NCBI RefSeq assembly: GCF_004793545.1
Contig: NZ_SRYA01000004.1
Location: forward strand, 1 to 64,000
From: Petralouisia muris
GTDB lineage: Bacteria > Bacillota > Clostridia > Lachnospirales > Lachnospiraceae
Length of the DNA stretch: 64,000 nucleotides
Direction of reading: 5' to 3'
The notes under the pieces are model-generated. The model was given only the letters and a program-made list of their open reading frames with translations. It was not told where the DNA came from and searched no databases. Below, one piece after another: positions 50,773 through 60,178 of the stretch (position 1 is the stretch's first letter; each line of letters starts with the position of its first letter). The translations under genes and the position numbers were made by a program.

Positions 50773-52470
50773 TTATTCCTTTCGAGCGCCGCACTCCAAA
50801 ACCATCACGCCGCATCCGGCCAGCTTCAGCGTCTCATCAGCATGATTTTGGGGCAGATTAGAAAGAAGCACATTTCTTACTGGATATTCCAAAGGCAGTT
50901 CCACCGCTTCTTTTCCAAAATTCGCCACCACCAGTACTTTTTCTCCAACGTTTGGGCTGCTGCCAGCCAGCGTCCGGTAAAATGCCATAATATTTTCCTG
51001 CGTTTCATAGGCTGGGGCAAAACTTCCATAGGTAAAGGTTTCCTTCCATTCTTCTGACTTGCGCAGCGCAATCAGCTTTTGATAATAACGCAGAACGGAA
51101 TCCTCCTTTTCCTGCTGATCCTCCACGTTAATTTCAGTATAATTGGGATTTACTTTCAGCCAGGGCGTTCCTTTGGTAAAGCCTGCATGAGCTTTGCCGC
51201 TCCACTGCATGGGCGTTCTGGCGTTATCCCTGCTGAACCTTGCGCATACTTTCATGGCTTCTTCTTTGGTAAGACCTGCGTCAATTGCGGTCTGATACTG
51301 ATCTCTCATACTAATATCGTCGCATTCCTCTATCTTTTCCCAGACACAGTTCTGCATCCCGATTTCCTGTCCCTGATAGAGGAACGGAATTCCCCGCAGC
51401 AGCAGGCTGACAGTTCCAAGCATCTTGGTTCCCGCTGCATTCCTGGCATACTCCGGCAAAAATCTGGAAACGCCCCGGGGCTCATCATGATTCTCAATGA
51501 TATTTGCTTCAAATCCCACCTTCTGCAATTTCATCTGCGACTGGATCACCGTTTCCTTCCATTCTTTAAAATCAATGTCCGGCGCATCGTACCAGCCATG
51601 TTCTCCTTCGCTGAGGCAATGGGCGCTGAAATCAAAAATCGTGGAAAAATGTCCGTCCTCTCCGATAAATTCTTCCAGTTCTTCTTCATGCATGTTAAAT
51701 ACCTCTGCCACGGTAAACGCATCATATTTCGCAAAGGTATTCTGCTTTAATTCCTCCAGCAGCTCTCCCACTCCCTCTGTACGCTCTACAGCCCGGTGAA
51801 ATCCTGCCAAACCGTCTGGGCCGTCTGGTTCCAAATCTGGAAAATCCTGATTTTTCTTGATATTGATAATAGCGTCAATCCGAAATCCTGCCAGACCTTT
51901 TTCCAGCCACCAATTAATCATATCGTAAATATCCTGCTTCATTTTGGGATTTTCCCAGTTCAGATCCGGCTGCTCTTTGGCAAATGCATGAAAATAGTAT
52001 TTGTCTGTTCCCGGCACCGGTTCCCAACAGCTTCCACCGAAATAAGAACGATAATTGCCGGGAGGGTTCCCGTCTTTTCCTTTGCGGAAGTAAAAATAAT
52101 CCGCATAGTCCCCTTCTGGATCGGCCAATGCCTTCTGAAACCACTCATGTTTATCGGAACAATGATTAATCACCAGATCCATCAGGATATGCATATCACG
52201 CTTCTTGGCTTCCGCCAGCAGCTCATCAAAATCCTCCATAGTGCCGAATTCCGGGGCAATTTTATAATAATCGGAAATATCGTACCCCTGATCCACAAAA
52301 GGAGACTGATAAATGGGAGAAATCCAGATAATGTCAATGCCCAGCTCCTTCAAATAATCTAATTTTGAGATAATCCCCCGCAAATCCCCGATGCCGTCCC
52401 CATTGGTATCGTAAAAGCTCTTGGGATAAATCTGATATGCTACCTTGTCATGCCACCATTTTCTATTCAT
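50773..52470 (-). CDS. GH13 alpha-glucosidase (oligo-1,6-glucosidase type)
   Basis: The 565-residue cytoplasmic enzyme starts MNRKWWHDKVAYQIYPKSFY and contains LMDLVINHCSDKHEWF, GFRIDAIINIKK (nucleophile Asp), FTVAEVFNMHEEEL (acid/base Glu) and IENHDEPRGVSRF, the four conserved GH13 regions. Length and motifs fit oligo-1,6-glucosidase or glucan 1,6-alpha-glucosidase; trehalose-6-phosphate hydrolase is less likely but cannot be excluded. ATG at 52470 follows GGAAGGATATT; the longer frame to 52638 enters the regulatory region. It is divergent from the AraC regulator, which probably controls it. Confidence 0.9.
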   Translation of the reverse strand: MNRKWWHDKVAYQIYPKSFYDTNGDGIGDLRGIISKLDYLKELGIDIIWISPIYQSPFVDQGYDISDYYKIAPEFGTMEDFDELLAEAKKRDMHILMDLVINHCSDKHEWFQKALADPEGDYADYFYFRKGKDGNPPGNYRSYFGGSCWEPVPGTDKYYFHAFAKEQPDLNWENPKMKQDIYDMINWWLEKGLAGFRIDAIINIKKNQDFPDLEPDGPDGLAGFHRAVERTEGVGELLEELKQNTFAKYDAFTVAEVFNMHEEELEEFIGEDGHFSTIFDFSAHCLSEGEHGWYDAPDIDFKEWKETVIQSQMKLQKVGFEANIIENHDEPRGVSRFLPEYARNAAGTKMLGTVSLLLRGIPFLYQGQEIGMQNCVWEKIEECDDISMRDQYQTAIDAGLTKEEAMKVCARFSRDNARTPMQWSGKAHAGFTKGTPWLKVNPNYTEINVEDQQEKEDSVLRYYQKLIALRKSEEWKETFTYGSFAPAYETQENIMAFYRTLAGSSPNVGEKVLVVANFGKEAVELPLEYPVRNVLLSNLPQNHADETLKLAGCGVMVLECGARKE

Positions 52471-52700
52471 AATATCCTTCCTTTCTGCCGCCCCGGGCTT
52501 CCGCTGTCCGCATCTTTCCTGTATGCTCCGAACTCCTTCTGCAGACAGCAGTTTCATTTGAACTATATTTTTGAAAATCACTTTCTTTTTTTGTAAGATA
52601 CTGCTATTATAATGGTATATATCTGGATTTTCTTGCAATATATTTGCCTATTATAACACAATCCTGCTCAATAGCAGGTTCGGCAGCATAAGGAGTCATT

Positions 52701-53588
52701 ATGAAAAAATTACATTCATTGATTTTAGAACAAAAAGAAGACGCAAGACATGGGGAAGCTTTTTTCCCGATACAAAAGTACATCACTACTCTGTCACAGC
52801 AATACCCTGTATTAACCACTCACTGGCATGAGGAGGCGGAATTTACCCTGATCCTGAAAGGCCAGGGCTCCTATCAGATTGATCTGGCAGAATACCTTGT
52901 GGAACCAGAGGATTTGATATTCGTCCCTCCGCTGATGCTGCACTCAGCTTCTATCCAAACAGCAGAGCCGCTGCTTTCTGAGACTTATGTATTCCATATG
53001 AATTTCCTGGGCGGAAATTCCACCGATATCTGTTCCACCAGGTATCTTCTTCCTTTAACCCACCATGAAATTATCCTGCCCTGGGTGTTAAAGCCGCAGC
53101 ATCCTGCTTATTTTTCCCTGCGGAAACTATTTGCTCAGATCAGTTCTTTGTACAACGGCGATATTCCAGGCTATGAACTGGCTTTAAAATCTCTGTTTCT
53201 GCAGGCTGTTTTTCTGCTGCTGCAATATCAGGAAACTGCGCCTGTCCCAGATAATTCCGCAAGCCTTTATTCAGAAAAATTAAAAACTGTGCTGGATTAT
53301 ATGGAGGCGCATTATATGGATGCTTTGACAGTTGCAGACCTGGCCGGCCTCTGCTATTTCAGCGAATATCATTTCATGCGTTTTTTTAAGAAACACATGA
53401 ACATGACCTGCATGGAATACCTGAATAATCTCCGGCTGGAAAAAGCGGTGGAGCTGTTGGAAGACGACAACGCCTCTATTCTGGAAGTTTCTCTGTCGGT
53501 GGGATTTCATAACCTTTCCTATTTTCACCGGGCATTTAAAAAGAAATACCATATGACGCCCGGAGAATTTTTGAAAATGAAAAAATAG
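52701..53588 (+). CDS. AraC-family transcriptional regulator
   Basis: The 295-residue protein has an N-terminal cupin sensor (HWHEEAEFTLILKGQGSYQI, VEPEDLIFVPPLMLHSA) and a C-terminal pair of helix-turn-helix motifs (ALTVADLAGLCYFSEYHFMR; ASILEVSLSVGFHNLSYFHR, FKKKYHMTPGEFLK). It is divergent from the GH13 gene across a 230-base AT-rich region, so it probably activates that operon in response to an oligosaccharide. The start is supported by AGGAGTCATT. Confidence 0.92.
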   Translation: MKKLHSLILEQKEDARHGEAFFPIQKYITTLSQQYPVLTTHWHEEAEFTLILKGQGSYQIDLAEYLVEPEDLIFVPPLMLHSASIQTAEPLLSETYVFHMNFLGGNSTDICSTRYLLPLTHHEIILPWVLKPQHPAYFSLRKLFAQISSLYNGDIPGYELALKSLFLQAVFLLLQYQETAPVPDNSASLYSEKLKTVLDYMEAHYMDALTVADLAGLCYFSEYHFMRFFKKHMNMTCMEYLNNLRLEKAVELLEDDNASILEVSLSVGFHNLSYFHRAFKKKYHMTPGEFLKMKK

Positions 53589-53716
53589 TGAATATTGCTC
53601 TGCGCACTTTTGCCAAACTCCTTGAATATTCATGATCCATAAATTGCCTTGCCCTCTCTTTCTATACTCTGGAAATACCCATACCATGTCTTTTCTCTAA
53701 AATTTCTCATTAGCTC

Positions 53717-54137
53717 ATGAACTGTTCAGAAAACCTGTACAACAATCTTTCCAATACATACCTGCTGATGAAAAAGACGAAGGAGGTTGCTGAACCTTAC
53801 CAATATGCTGATTCTCTCCAAAAATACAGATATGGCAAAACAGGTTCTTTCCACCTATGAGAATCTTGTTTTGGAACATGAGGGAATGCAAACTTTAGAT
53901 AACGGAGTCTGCCAGATGATGTATGGCGCAATTGCGCTTTTCGAGGGCAATGCTAAAGAAGCCGAGCTTCATCTTTTATCTGCAGAGAATATTATTTCGG
54001 AAGTCATGGGAACCGATAACGATTATGCCAAAACTGTTTATTTGTACCTGAATAATCTATATTCCCGATGTCAGAAACCGGAACAGGATTTAGCGTATAA
54101 AAATAAATATCTTGAATGTTCCCATCAACGCCAATAA
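53717..54137 (+). pseudogene. Frameshifted TPR-type protein remnant
   Basis: The first frame (from 53717) reads NLYNNLSNTYLLMKKTKEVA, a TPR helix pair; the second (53787-54137) reads LTNMLILSKNTDMAKQVLST, MMYGAIALFEGNAKEAELHL and DYAKTVYLYLNNLYSRCQKP. These are consecutive tetratricopeptide helices in two frames, so the gene is 5' truncated and frameshifted. The parent may have been a TPR regulator with an N-terminal DNA-binding domain, but that part is absent. Confidence 0.6.
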
Positions 54138-54152
54138 CAATTTTGGACACCA

Positions 54153-54291
54153 TGAAAGTTAGCGAAAGTTAAAACTTTATCTAAATCATAAAAAACAATG
54201 TCAAAAACCGCATAAAATAAAGGTTTTTGACATTGTATATACTATTGTGAAACATAAATTTGCTAATTAGTGAAAGTTAGCGAAAGTTAAA
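54153..54291. repeat. Direct repeats flanking a long hairpin
   Basis: The 21-base sequence beginning TGAAAGTTAGCGAAAGTTA occurs at 54153-54173 and again, identically, at 54271-54291; each copy is itself a double GAAAGTTA. Between them ACAATGTCAAAAACC (54195-54209) pairs perfectly with GGTTTTTGACATTGT (54222-54236). The hairpin may terminate the minus-strand AlbA_2 gene. The repeats resemble operator iterons or the scar of a small element. Confidence 0.7.
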
Positions 54292-55758
54292 TTATGCCCA
54301 ATATGGTATATATTTTTTATATCTCGGTGCTGTTTCTGGATCAACTGCCTTAATCAGCCCTGCATCTATTGTATTTTGAATTAAACGTGATGCTTTTGTC
54401 ATTTCTTGATCCGATAATCCGAACAATTTCCTAATATCTCCATTAGAGACAGCCTCATAATTGACATAAGCCAAACAAGCCTGCATATAACAAGTGCGAA
54501 CACGATCTTCCTTTGTTGTCATTTCAAATGGAACCTTTGCAAACAATACCGCTTTTGTAAATTGATTATTCTGATTCTCAATTCTTGGCGCAAGCAATTC
54601 ATTTTTTGCAGTAGCCTCTATAATCTTGTCATATCCGCTGCCTCGTTCCTCACAAATACCACATTTATGCATAAATCCGGCAATGTTCTCATTTCGTGAT
54701 ACTGGAACCGTATCTACAATACGATCTATTGCTACCAGCGGAGCACCTGCATTAGAAAACTCTATTCGATTTTTGAACACTTCCACCATAGGATTCGTAC
54801 CACGTTGTTGCAGCTCCTGATGAATCATAGCATTCGCCAACAATTCACGAATTGCTATTTCTGGAAAACTAATAACGGACTTCCTTGTTGCTTCCACTAT
54901 CACCTCTTCCTGTGGAATAATTGTCATAATATATTGAACAATATCCTCATGCGCAAAAGCATAACCGCCCGAAAATTCTTTTTCCCTAATTGCATCCAAT
55001 CTGGAATTTTCTTTATACCAAATAACGCGCACAGATCGCCGATGAAGATTATCAAACTTTTTCAAATCTTTCGCAATCATCAATGCTCCCATATTGGTAA
55101 TGTTCCAATTTCCAGCATCATTTTTAATAATAAACTTTTCATTCTGTAAATCATCCAAAACTTTATCCCTATTACGCGGAATCGGCATTTCCATCTTATC
55201 GTAGTACTTGGGATAATCCAATAAAACAACCAACTCATCTTCCGTGACATTACTTTTTGCCAAGCGAAGCTCATATGGCGTTGTATCAAACGCCTGCCAT
55301 AATTCCCTTTCTTTATCTGGATATTCCTTTAAATTTTTCTTATTTGTACCAACCCGAATATATTCCACTCCTGCAAACTGAACTGGCTGTTTCTCAGCAC
55401 AAGGAATTTCAATCATTACAACATTTTTCCCATCCATAGGAATTTCATAAAATTTAAAATTGATTCGTGGTGAAACCATACGTGAAAGCCATGCTTCCAG
55501 CTCTTCATTTCCTTTTTTCATTTTCCGATATTGAAATTCTGTACCAATTATTTCGTGTGTATCATCATGAATTCCCCAAACAAGATATCCCTTTGTCCTA
55601 CCGCACAATATGGCAGAATTACTCAATGCTGAGATATATTCTCCTATCAACTGCGGCTCCTTATTATTACACTTAAACTCCACCCATTCCGTTTCGGTGG
55701 GTAATTTTACAAGTTCCCGTACAAGACTTTGCAAATATTCTATGGATGTAATTGACAT
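54292..55758 (-). CDS. AlbA_2-domain / HATPase-type regulator
   Basis: The 488-residue protein has an N-terminal Schlafen AlbA_2 domain (TEWVEFKCNNKEPQLIGEYI, YLVWGIHDDTHEIIG, EYIRVGTNKK), a middle region, a GHKL ATPase-like segment (FPEIAIRELLANAMIHQELQ, GTNPMVEVFKNRIEFSNAGA, ERGSGYDKI) and a C-terminal winged helix (GDIRKLFGLSDQEMTKASRL). This is the common 'ATP-binding protein/putative transcriptional regulator' plan, often found beside restriction-modification genes. DNA or RNA binding is expected; the target is unknown. Confidence 0.85.
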   Translation of the reverse strand: MSITSIEYLQSLVRELVKLPTETEWVEFKCNNKEPQLIGEYISALSNSAILCGRTKGYLVWGIHDDTHEIIGTEFQYRKMKKGNEELEAWLSRMVSPRINFKFYEIPMDGKNVVMIEIPCAEKQPVQFAGVEYIRVGTNKKNLKEYPDKERELWQAFDTTPYELRLAKSNVTEDELVVLLDYPKYYDKMEMPIPRNRDKVLDDLQNEKFIIKNDAGNWNITNMGALMIAKDLKKFDNLHRRSVRVIWYKENSRLDAIREKEFSGGYAFAHEDIVQYIMTIIPQEEVIVEATRKSVISFPEIAIRELLANAMIHQELQQRGTNPMVEVFKNRIEFSNAGAPLVAIDRIVDTVPVSRNENIAGFMHKCGICEERGSGYDKIIEATAKNELLAPRIENQNNQFTKAVLFAKVPFEMTTKEDRVRTCYMQACLAYVNYEAVSNGDIRKLFGLSDQEMTKASRLIQNTIDAGLIKAVDPETAPRYKKYIPYWA

Positions 55759-55778
55759 AAAATCACCTCTTTTTGTTT

Positions 55779-55964
55779 CTATGTATCCAGCATATCCTTT
55801 CCACCATCTTTTCCCCCTAATGGATGTGAAGGATCAATATCACGAACCCCCTCCTGCTCTAAAATCAATGCTGCCAGCCTTTCCGATGCCGCTTGTCCTT
55901 TATCCCATTCTAACAATCTATAAAATGTTTCCCTGCCTTCTGACCTTCTCAATAAAATCACCAT
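55779..55964 (-). pseudogene. Truncated restriction-endonuclease-like N-terminus
   Basis: The 61-residue ORF contains WDKGQAASERLAALILEQEG and RDIDPSHPLGGKDGGKDML, then stops. GGKDGGKD is the nuclease core region of a PD-(D/E)XK-type restriction family that normally continues for several hundred residues. It is therefore a 3'-truncated remnant in the defence island. Confidence 0.6.
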
Positions 55965-55970
55965 CCAATT

Positions 55971-56195
55971 CTATTCTTCTAAAATCTTACCTAGAATTTT
56001 ATATAGTTCCTTTATTTCATCTTTACTCAAAGTGATTCCTTTTCCCATCTTTTCATGTTGAGGTGCCCAATCTCTAATATCGTACTTGGGAGTCCCTCCA
56101 TTCCACGAGATAAGATTCAATTCTTTTTTCCATCCCTTAGCACTCTCGGAAAGCACTCCCAGTTCTTTCAAGATATCATATTTAATATCTGCCAT
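55971..56195 (-). CDS. YdbC-family PC4-like DNA-binding protein
   Basis: The 74-residue protein (KYDILKELGVLSESAKGWKK, ELNLISWNGGTPKYDIRDW, MGKGITLSKDEIKELYKIL) matches the YdbC/PC4 coactivator-like family, which binds single-stranded DNA as a dimer. Length is complete for the family. It lies between the nuclease remnant and the membrane protein, inside the restriction-modification cluster. Confidence 0.85.
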   Translation of the reverse strand: MADIKYDILKELGVLSESAKGWKKELNLISWNGGTPKYDIRDWAPQHEKMGKGITLSKDEIKELYKILGKILEE

Positions 56196-56237
56196 AATAT
56201 ACCTCCACTAAATCTGCATTCCTGTTTTTTCTCTTAG

Positions 56238-57053
56238 TTAACTATCACACTTATCATCCAATACATTCTTATGATTAATCAAAAAGTCTGATACAAACGG
56301 TGCAACCCAATACTGTGAACCGTCTGGCGGCGTATCTCCGACATCCAGATAATCTGTATAGTCAGATGACATTATAAGCAATGGTTTTATTAACACCACC
56401 AAGAACAAAAATGAAATTGTAATAAAAATCGCTGCTTTACCAAACTCCTTGCACTCCTCTTTTATTTTGTTTTTTACATCCAATCGGTTGTATGATTCAT
56501 TATAAAACCGATACCCATTGGAATGCACATAATTATTTAGTTTATCTGCAAGCTTATCAGATGAATCCTTTAATTGAAATTCCTTTACTGCCTTTCTTGC
56601 GGCTGGATATGACGCAATACACTTTAAAACAAAGCCTATATGCAAATCCTTTTGCTGATTATGTACCCAATCCCAAATATTCTTCTCATCTTCATTTAAT
56701 TGCTGTACATCAACGCACTGAGTAAAATCACTATTATTCGATACTGTAAAAAGATACACATAATAAAACAAGTCACCTCGATATTTACGCAACAAAGAAT
56801 ATGCATCTGCAAAATTAGCATTCATACAGCAAAAACGAATGCTCTCCATAGTCCTTGTTGCAGAATCAAGAATAAGATTGCCGTTTACTACTCCTGTCTG
56901 TCTAAAAACAGACATATCTCTGCCAAAAGCTAAATATCCTAATTCATTGAGAAAATCTCTAATTTGTGTAAGCAATTCTATCAAAGATATAAAATCCTGA
57001 TTTGTACTCACGCCATTTCTATTAATTTCAAAATGATTTATTGGTGAAAACAT
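56238..57053 (-). CDS. Hypothetical protein with one C-terminal membrane helix
   Basis: The 271-residue protein is mainly helical (ISLIELLTQIRDFLNELGYL, FADAYSLLRKYRGDLFYYVY) with one hydrophobic segment near the C-terminus (AAIFITISFLFLVVLIKPLL). No catalytic motif was recognised. It sits 17 bases after the Res gene and is probably co-transcribed with it. Membrane-associated helical proteins are frequent in defence islands, but a defence role here is only positional inference. Confidence 0.6.
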   Translation of the reverse strand: MFSPINHFEINRNGVSTNQDFISLIELLTQIRDFLNELGYLAFGRDMSVFRQTGVVNGNLILDSATRTMESIRFCCMNANFADAYSLLRKYRGDLFYYVYLFTVSNNSDFTQCVDVQQLNEDEKNIWDWVHNQQKDLHIGFVLKCIASYPAARKAVKEFQLKDSSDKLADKLNNYVHSNGYRFYNESYNRLDVKNKIKEECKEFGKAAIFITISFLFLVVLIKPLLIMSSDYTDYLDVGDTPPDGSQYWVAPFVSDFLINHKNVLDDKCDS

Positions 57054-57070
57054 ATATATTCCTCATTCTC

Positions 57071-60000
57071 CTACTCACTTTCCGCAACTCCGAATTTCTG
57101 TCTGAAATCCTCATAGCTATTTACCCAGTCAAATCTTATCTGTTCAGTTACTGCCTGAAAATGCAGCTTGCCGCACCGAATCTTATTTTGTTCTACTTCC
57201 TGTAAATTAACCTCCTGCTTATCTGCTTTCGTTTCAACAATAAAGTAAATGCCCAATTCCGGACTGTTCAAACTATCTTTCCTACATACAACCGCCCAGT
57301 CAGGAGAATAATTTCCATAAGGAGTATCAATAATAAAACCACCCTTCTTCAATTTTGTAAACAACAATACATTCTGGTTATTCTCAAGCTTCTGGGCAAA
57401 CTCTTTCTCACCTTTACTATCCATCTTGTAGTACTCATTCATTGCAGAACTGCGATTTGTGTTTGCTTGAAATACCCGCCATTCCTCATTAAAATCTTCC
57501 TCGCTGATTGTATCAAGTTCAAAGATATTTCTACTGTCTAGCTCATATCCGTTTATCACTTCATAGGATGTAATATTTGCTGCTTTTATATCACTCAACA
57601 TCTTTAAGATTTTTTGTGTAACTGTATCTAAAATATCCTGATTATTCAACAGTTCCCTCTTCTTAACAGCATGAATAATTTTAAATATGGCAAGTCTTGG
57701 CAGCATTGTGTGGTACATGATATAATTTGCAATCTCAAAATCGCTCTTTGGATCGGAATCAATCTCAACTTCCAGTTCCTTGGCCCCATAAGATACATCT
57801 TCCATTACGAACATTGCAGATTCATTAAATTTTGCCTTACCAACTTCCACTTTATATTCATTTTTTGATTTCATAAACATAAGATAATTATTGATTTCCA
57901 AAGCACAGTCTTCAATAAATTTATCTTTATCTATTTTGAATCTGTACATGGTACGCTTCGTAAGATTTTCTCTTAGAGCATAATAAATCTGTTGAAATTC
58001 ACCTTCTGAAACAAAAGCCCTTACTCTATTTTTCGGCGGTTCATTGTCACCATTACGAATCTCAATCTTCTTGGTGCCTTTTTGTATCATCAGTTCTTTA
58101 AACTGCTGCTTAATTTTCTCCATGTGTTCATAGAGCGTATCATCAACAAAAATCATATTATCAAATAGTTTTGTAATCTGAGATGGTGCACTTTTTAAAA
58201 TGTTTTCTCCATTCATAACACCAGCGGAAATTAGCTCCTGTTTCAATACATCTACTAATTCCGGTGTGATTTTTCCCTGCGGAACTCCGGCAGTCTTCAA
58301 TGTTGAAATAAGAATCTCAGCAGTTACTTCGTTCTTATCAAAATTCATATTATCATTAAAATCTTTTTGTAATGCTGCTGCAAAGTGATCGTAATAATCA
58401 TTGGCAATAACAGTAAGCTCGTTGATTCTACGGTCTAAACAACGATTGCCTGTAATATCTACTGGCAACCTTAAGCCTCTTCCAATTTCCTGCTTTTTCG
58501 CTATTTCAGAGCCGCCTGACTTTAATGTACACAACGTAAATACATTCGGATTATCCCAACCTTCCCGAAGCGCTGAATGGGAAAAAATAAATGCAAGTGG
58601 TTCTTCAAAAGATATTAACTCGTCCTTCTTTTCCAAAATCAGACTAATGCCACGATCAATATCTTCCTGAGACTTTGCCTTAATTTTCAAGTTGTTTTCA
58701 TCAACTGATGAATCCCATCCATCAATTTCTACCACATTTTTCTTGGCATCTAAGGCAAAATAACCCTCTCTCACCGACTGCACATTCATATGATCAGGAA
58801 AGTATTCCTTAAACTTCTCAATCGTAACCGCATTTTGTGATACATATTTCTTATATTCTTCATCAAAAATCCTTAAATACTCCCCTCTGCCATCGGGAGC
58901 TGTAGTATCTCTAACTTTATCTACAGAATCAATGAAAAATAATGTAAGCGTCTTGATTTTCCTGCCAGTCCTTAAAATATTCATCTGTTTTACAAAATGA
59001 TTCTGAATCGCAAGTCTTATTTGGATGCGCACTGCTTCATTTTTTTCAATCTCATATGTACTATGTCCTTGTTCCAACTCTATTATTTTCTCTTTTGTTG
59101 CAACCTGCAATGGTTTTAACTTATGAGGCTCTTCTGCAATACGCATATCTTTGTACTGAGGAAGGTTTCCGGACAGTTCTTCAATAGATACTCCGCCACC
59201 AACCTGAAACGTTTTAAAACGAATTATACCGCCCTGTTCCTGTGAAAATATCTCAATTTTTGCCCTCAAATCAGAAGTAAACGATAAATAACGGATATAT
59301 GGATAATCCTTCGGAATCACTCCATGTACTGTTTTTACTTCAATTCTCTTTACTAAATCTTTCTGATATGCACCATAAGAATCCAGCTTGTAAATCTGGT
59401 TATACAACTGTTTATGGGTAGCTGAATATCTCAAAGTAAATAATGGCTGCAATTCCTCTATTGCCTTTAAGGACTTGGATTTGTTTCTCTTTGTACCTTC
59501 AATTTTCTGTGGCTCATCAATAATGATAATCGGTTTAATATATTTGATATCTTCCCAAAGAATCTGTCCATATTCATCTTCTGTTCTTATTTTATTCGTG
59601 TCTTTATTGAATGCCTGAATATTCATTACACAGATGCTTAAATCATTGCTCTCTACCAGTTTCGAGCTGACCTGCTTGGGATTGTTACTGTCATAAATAA
59701 AGCTGTGTTTAGATAAGTCTACATCATACAACCTTTTAAAATGGTCTAGCAGTTGCTCCATTGACTTTTCAACACCCTTACGAATGGCAATAGACGGAAC
59801 TACTATCATAAATTTCTTAAATCCATACTCTTTATACAATTCCAGTATAGTTCGAAGATATACATAAGTTTTCCCTGTACCTGTCTCCATTTCTATCGTA
59901 AAATTATTGCCCTCTGCTAATGCAGAATCCGCAAACAAATCATTCTGTAATTGTACACGCCTTAAGTTCTCCAATAATCTGGAACCTACTACAATATCAT

Positions 60001-60163
60001 TGTTTCTTACCGGATCACCTTCACCAATTTTACGAGTACGATTAGGACGATAGATACCATCCACTTGTCTGGATAATCCTTTAAACAATTCGACTGTAGA
60101 CTTGACTGCTTGCAACTGGTAATCTAGGTCATCATCAAATTGGAATGTAATGCGTTTTGACAT
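57071..60163 (-). CDS. Type III restriction enzyme, Res subunit
   Basis: The 1030-residue protein is a superfamily 2 helicase fused to a nuclease. It has the Q-tip region (FQFDDDLDYQLQAVKSTVEL), Walker A METGTGKTYVYL (residues 95-99 GTGKT), the DExH-like box IIIIDEPQKIEG, LRYSATHKQLYN, QEIGRGLRLPVD (motif VI) and a C-terminal PD-(D/E)XK motif (GIYFIVETKADKQE). It should cleave DNA after ATP-driven encounter of two head-to-head unmethylated sites, as in type III systems, with the Mod gene 15 bases upstream. Confidence 0.92.
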   Translation of the reverse strand: MSKRITFQFDDDLDYQLQAVKSTVELFKGLSRQVDGIYRPNRTRKIGEGDPVRNNDIVVGSRLLENLRRVQLQNDLFADSALAEGNNFTIEMETGTGKTYVYLRTILELYKEYGFKKFMIVVPSIAIRKGVEKSMEQLLDHFKRLYDVDLSKHSFIYDSNNPKQVSSKLVESNDLSICVMNIQAFNKDTNKIRTEDEYGQILWEDIKYIKPIIIIDEPQKIEGTKRNKSKSLKAIEELQPLFTLRYSATHKQLYNQIYKLDSYGAYQKDLVKRIEVKTVHGVIPKDYPYIRYLSFTSDLRAKIEIFSQEQGGIIRFKTFQVGGGVSIEELSGNLPQYKDMRIAEEPHKLKPLQVATKEKIIELEQGHSTYEIEKNEAVRIQIRLAIQNHFVKQMNILRTGRKIKTLTLFFIDSVDKVRDTTAPDGRGEYLRIFDEEYKKYVSQNAVTIEKFKEYFPDHMNVQSVREGYFALDAKKNVVEIDGWDSSVDENNLKIKAKSQEDIDRGISLILEKKDELISFEEPLAFIFSHSALREGWDNPNVFTLCTLKSGGSEIAKKQEIGRGLRLPVDITGNRCLDRRINELTVIANDYYDHFAAALQKDFNDNMNFDKNEVTAEILISTLKTAGVPQGKITPELVDVLKQELISAGVMNGENILKSAPSQITKLFDNMIFVDDTLYEHMEKIKQQFKELMIQKGTKKIEIRNGDNEPPKNRVRAFVSEGEFQQIYYALRENLTKRTMYRFKIDKDKFIEDCALEINNYLMFMKSKNEYKVEVGKAKFNESAMFVMEDVSYGAKELEVEIDSDPKSDFEIANYIMYHTMLPRLAIFKIIHAVKKRELLNNQDILDTVTQKILKMLSDIKAANITSYEVINGYELDSRNIFELDTISEEDFNEEWRVFQANTNRSSAMNEYYKMDSKGEKEFAQKLENNQNVLLFTKLKKGGFIIDTPYGNYSPDWAVVCRKDSLNSPELGIYFIVETKADKQEVNLQEVEQNKIRCGKLHFQAVTEQIRFDWVNSYEDFRQKFGVAESE

Positions 60164-60178
60164 AATCTTCTGTCTCCC

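Noticed and set aside
51079-51750. 223-codon plus-strand ORF
   Set aside because: Antisense to the GH13 glucosidase catalytic domain; shadow frame.
52471-52638. N-terminal extension of the GH13 protein
   Set aside because: It has no family similarity, runs through the divergent regulatory region and a better start with RBS exists at 52470.
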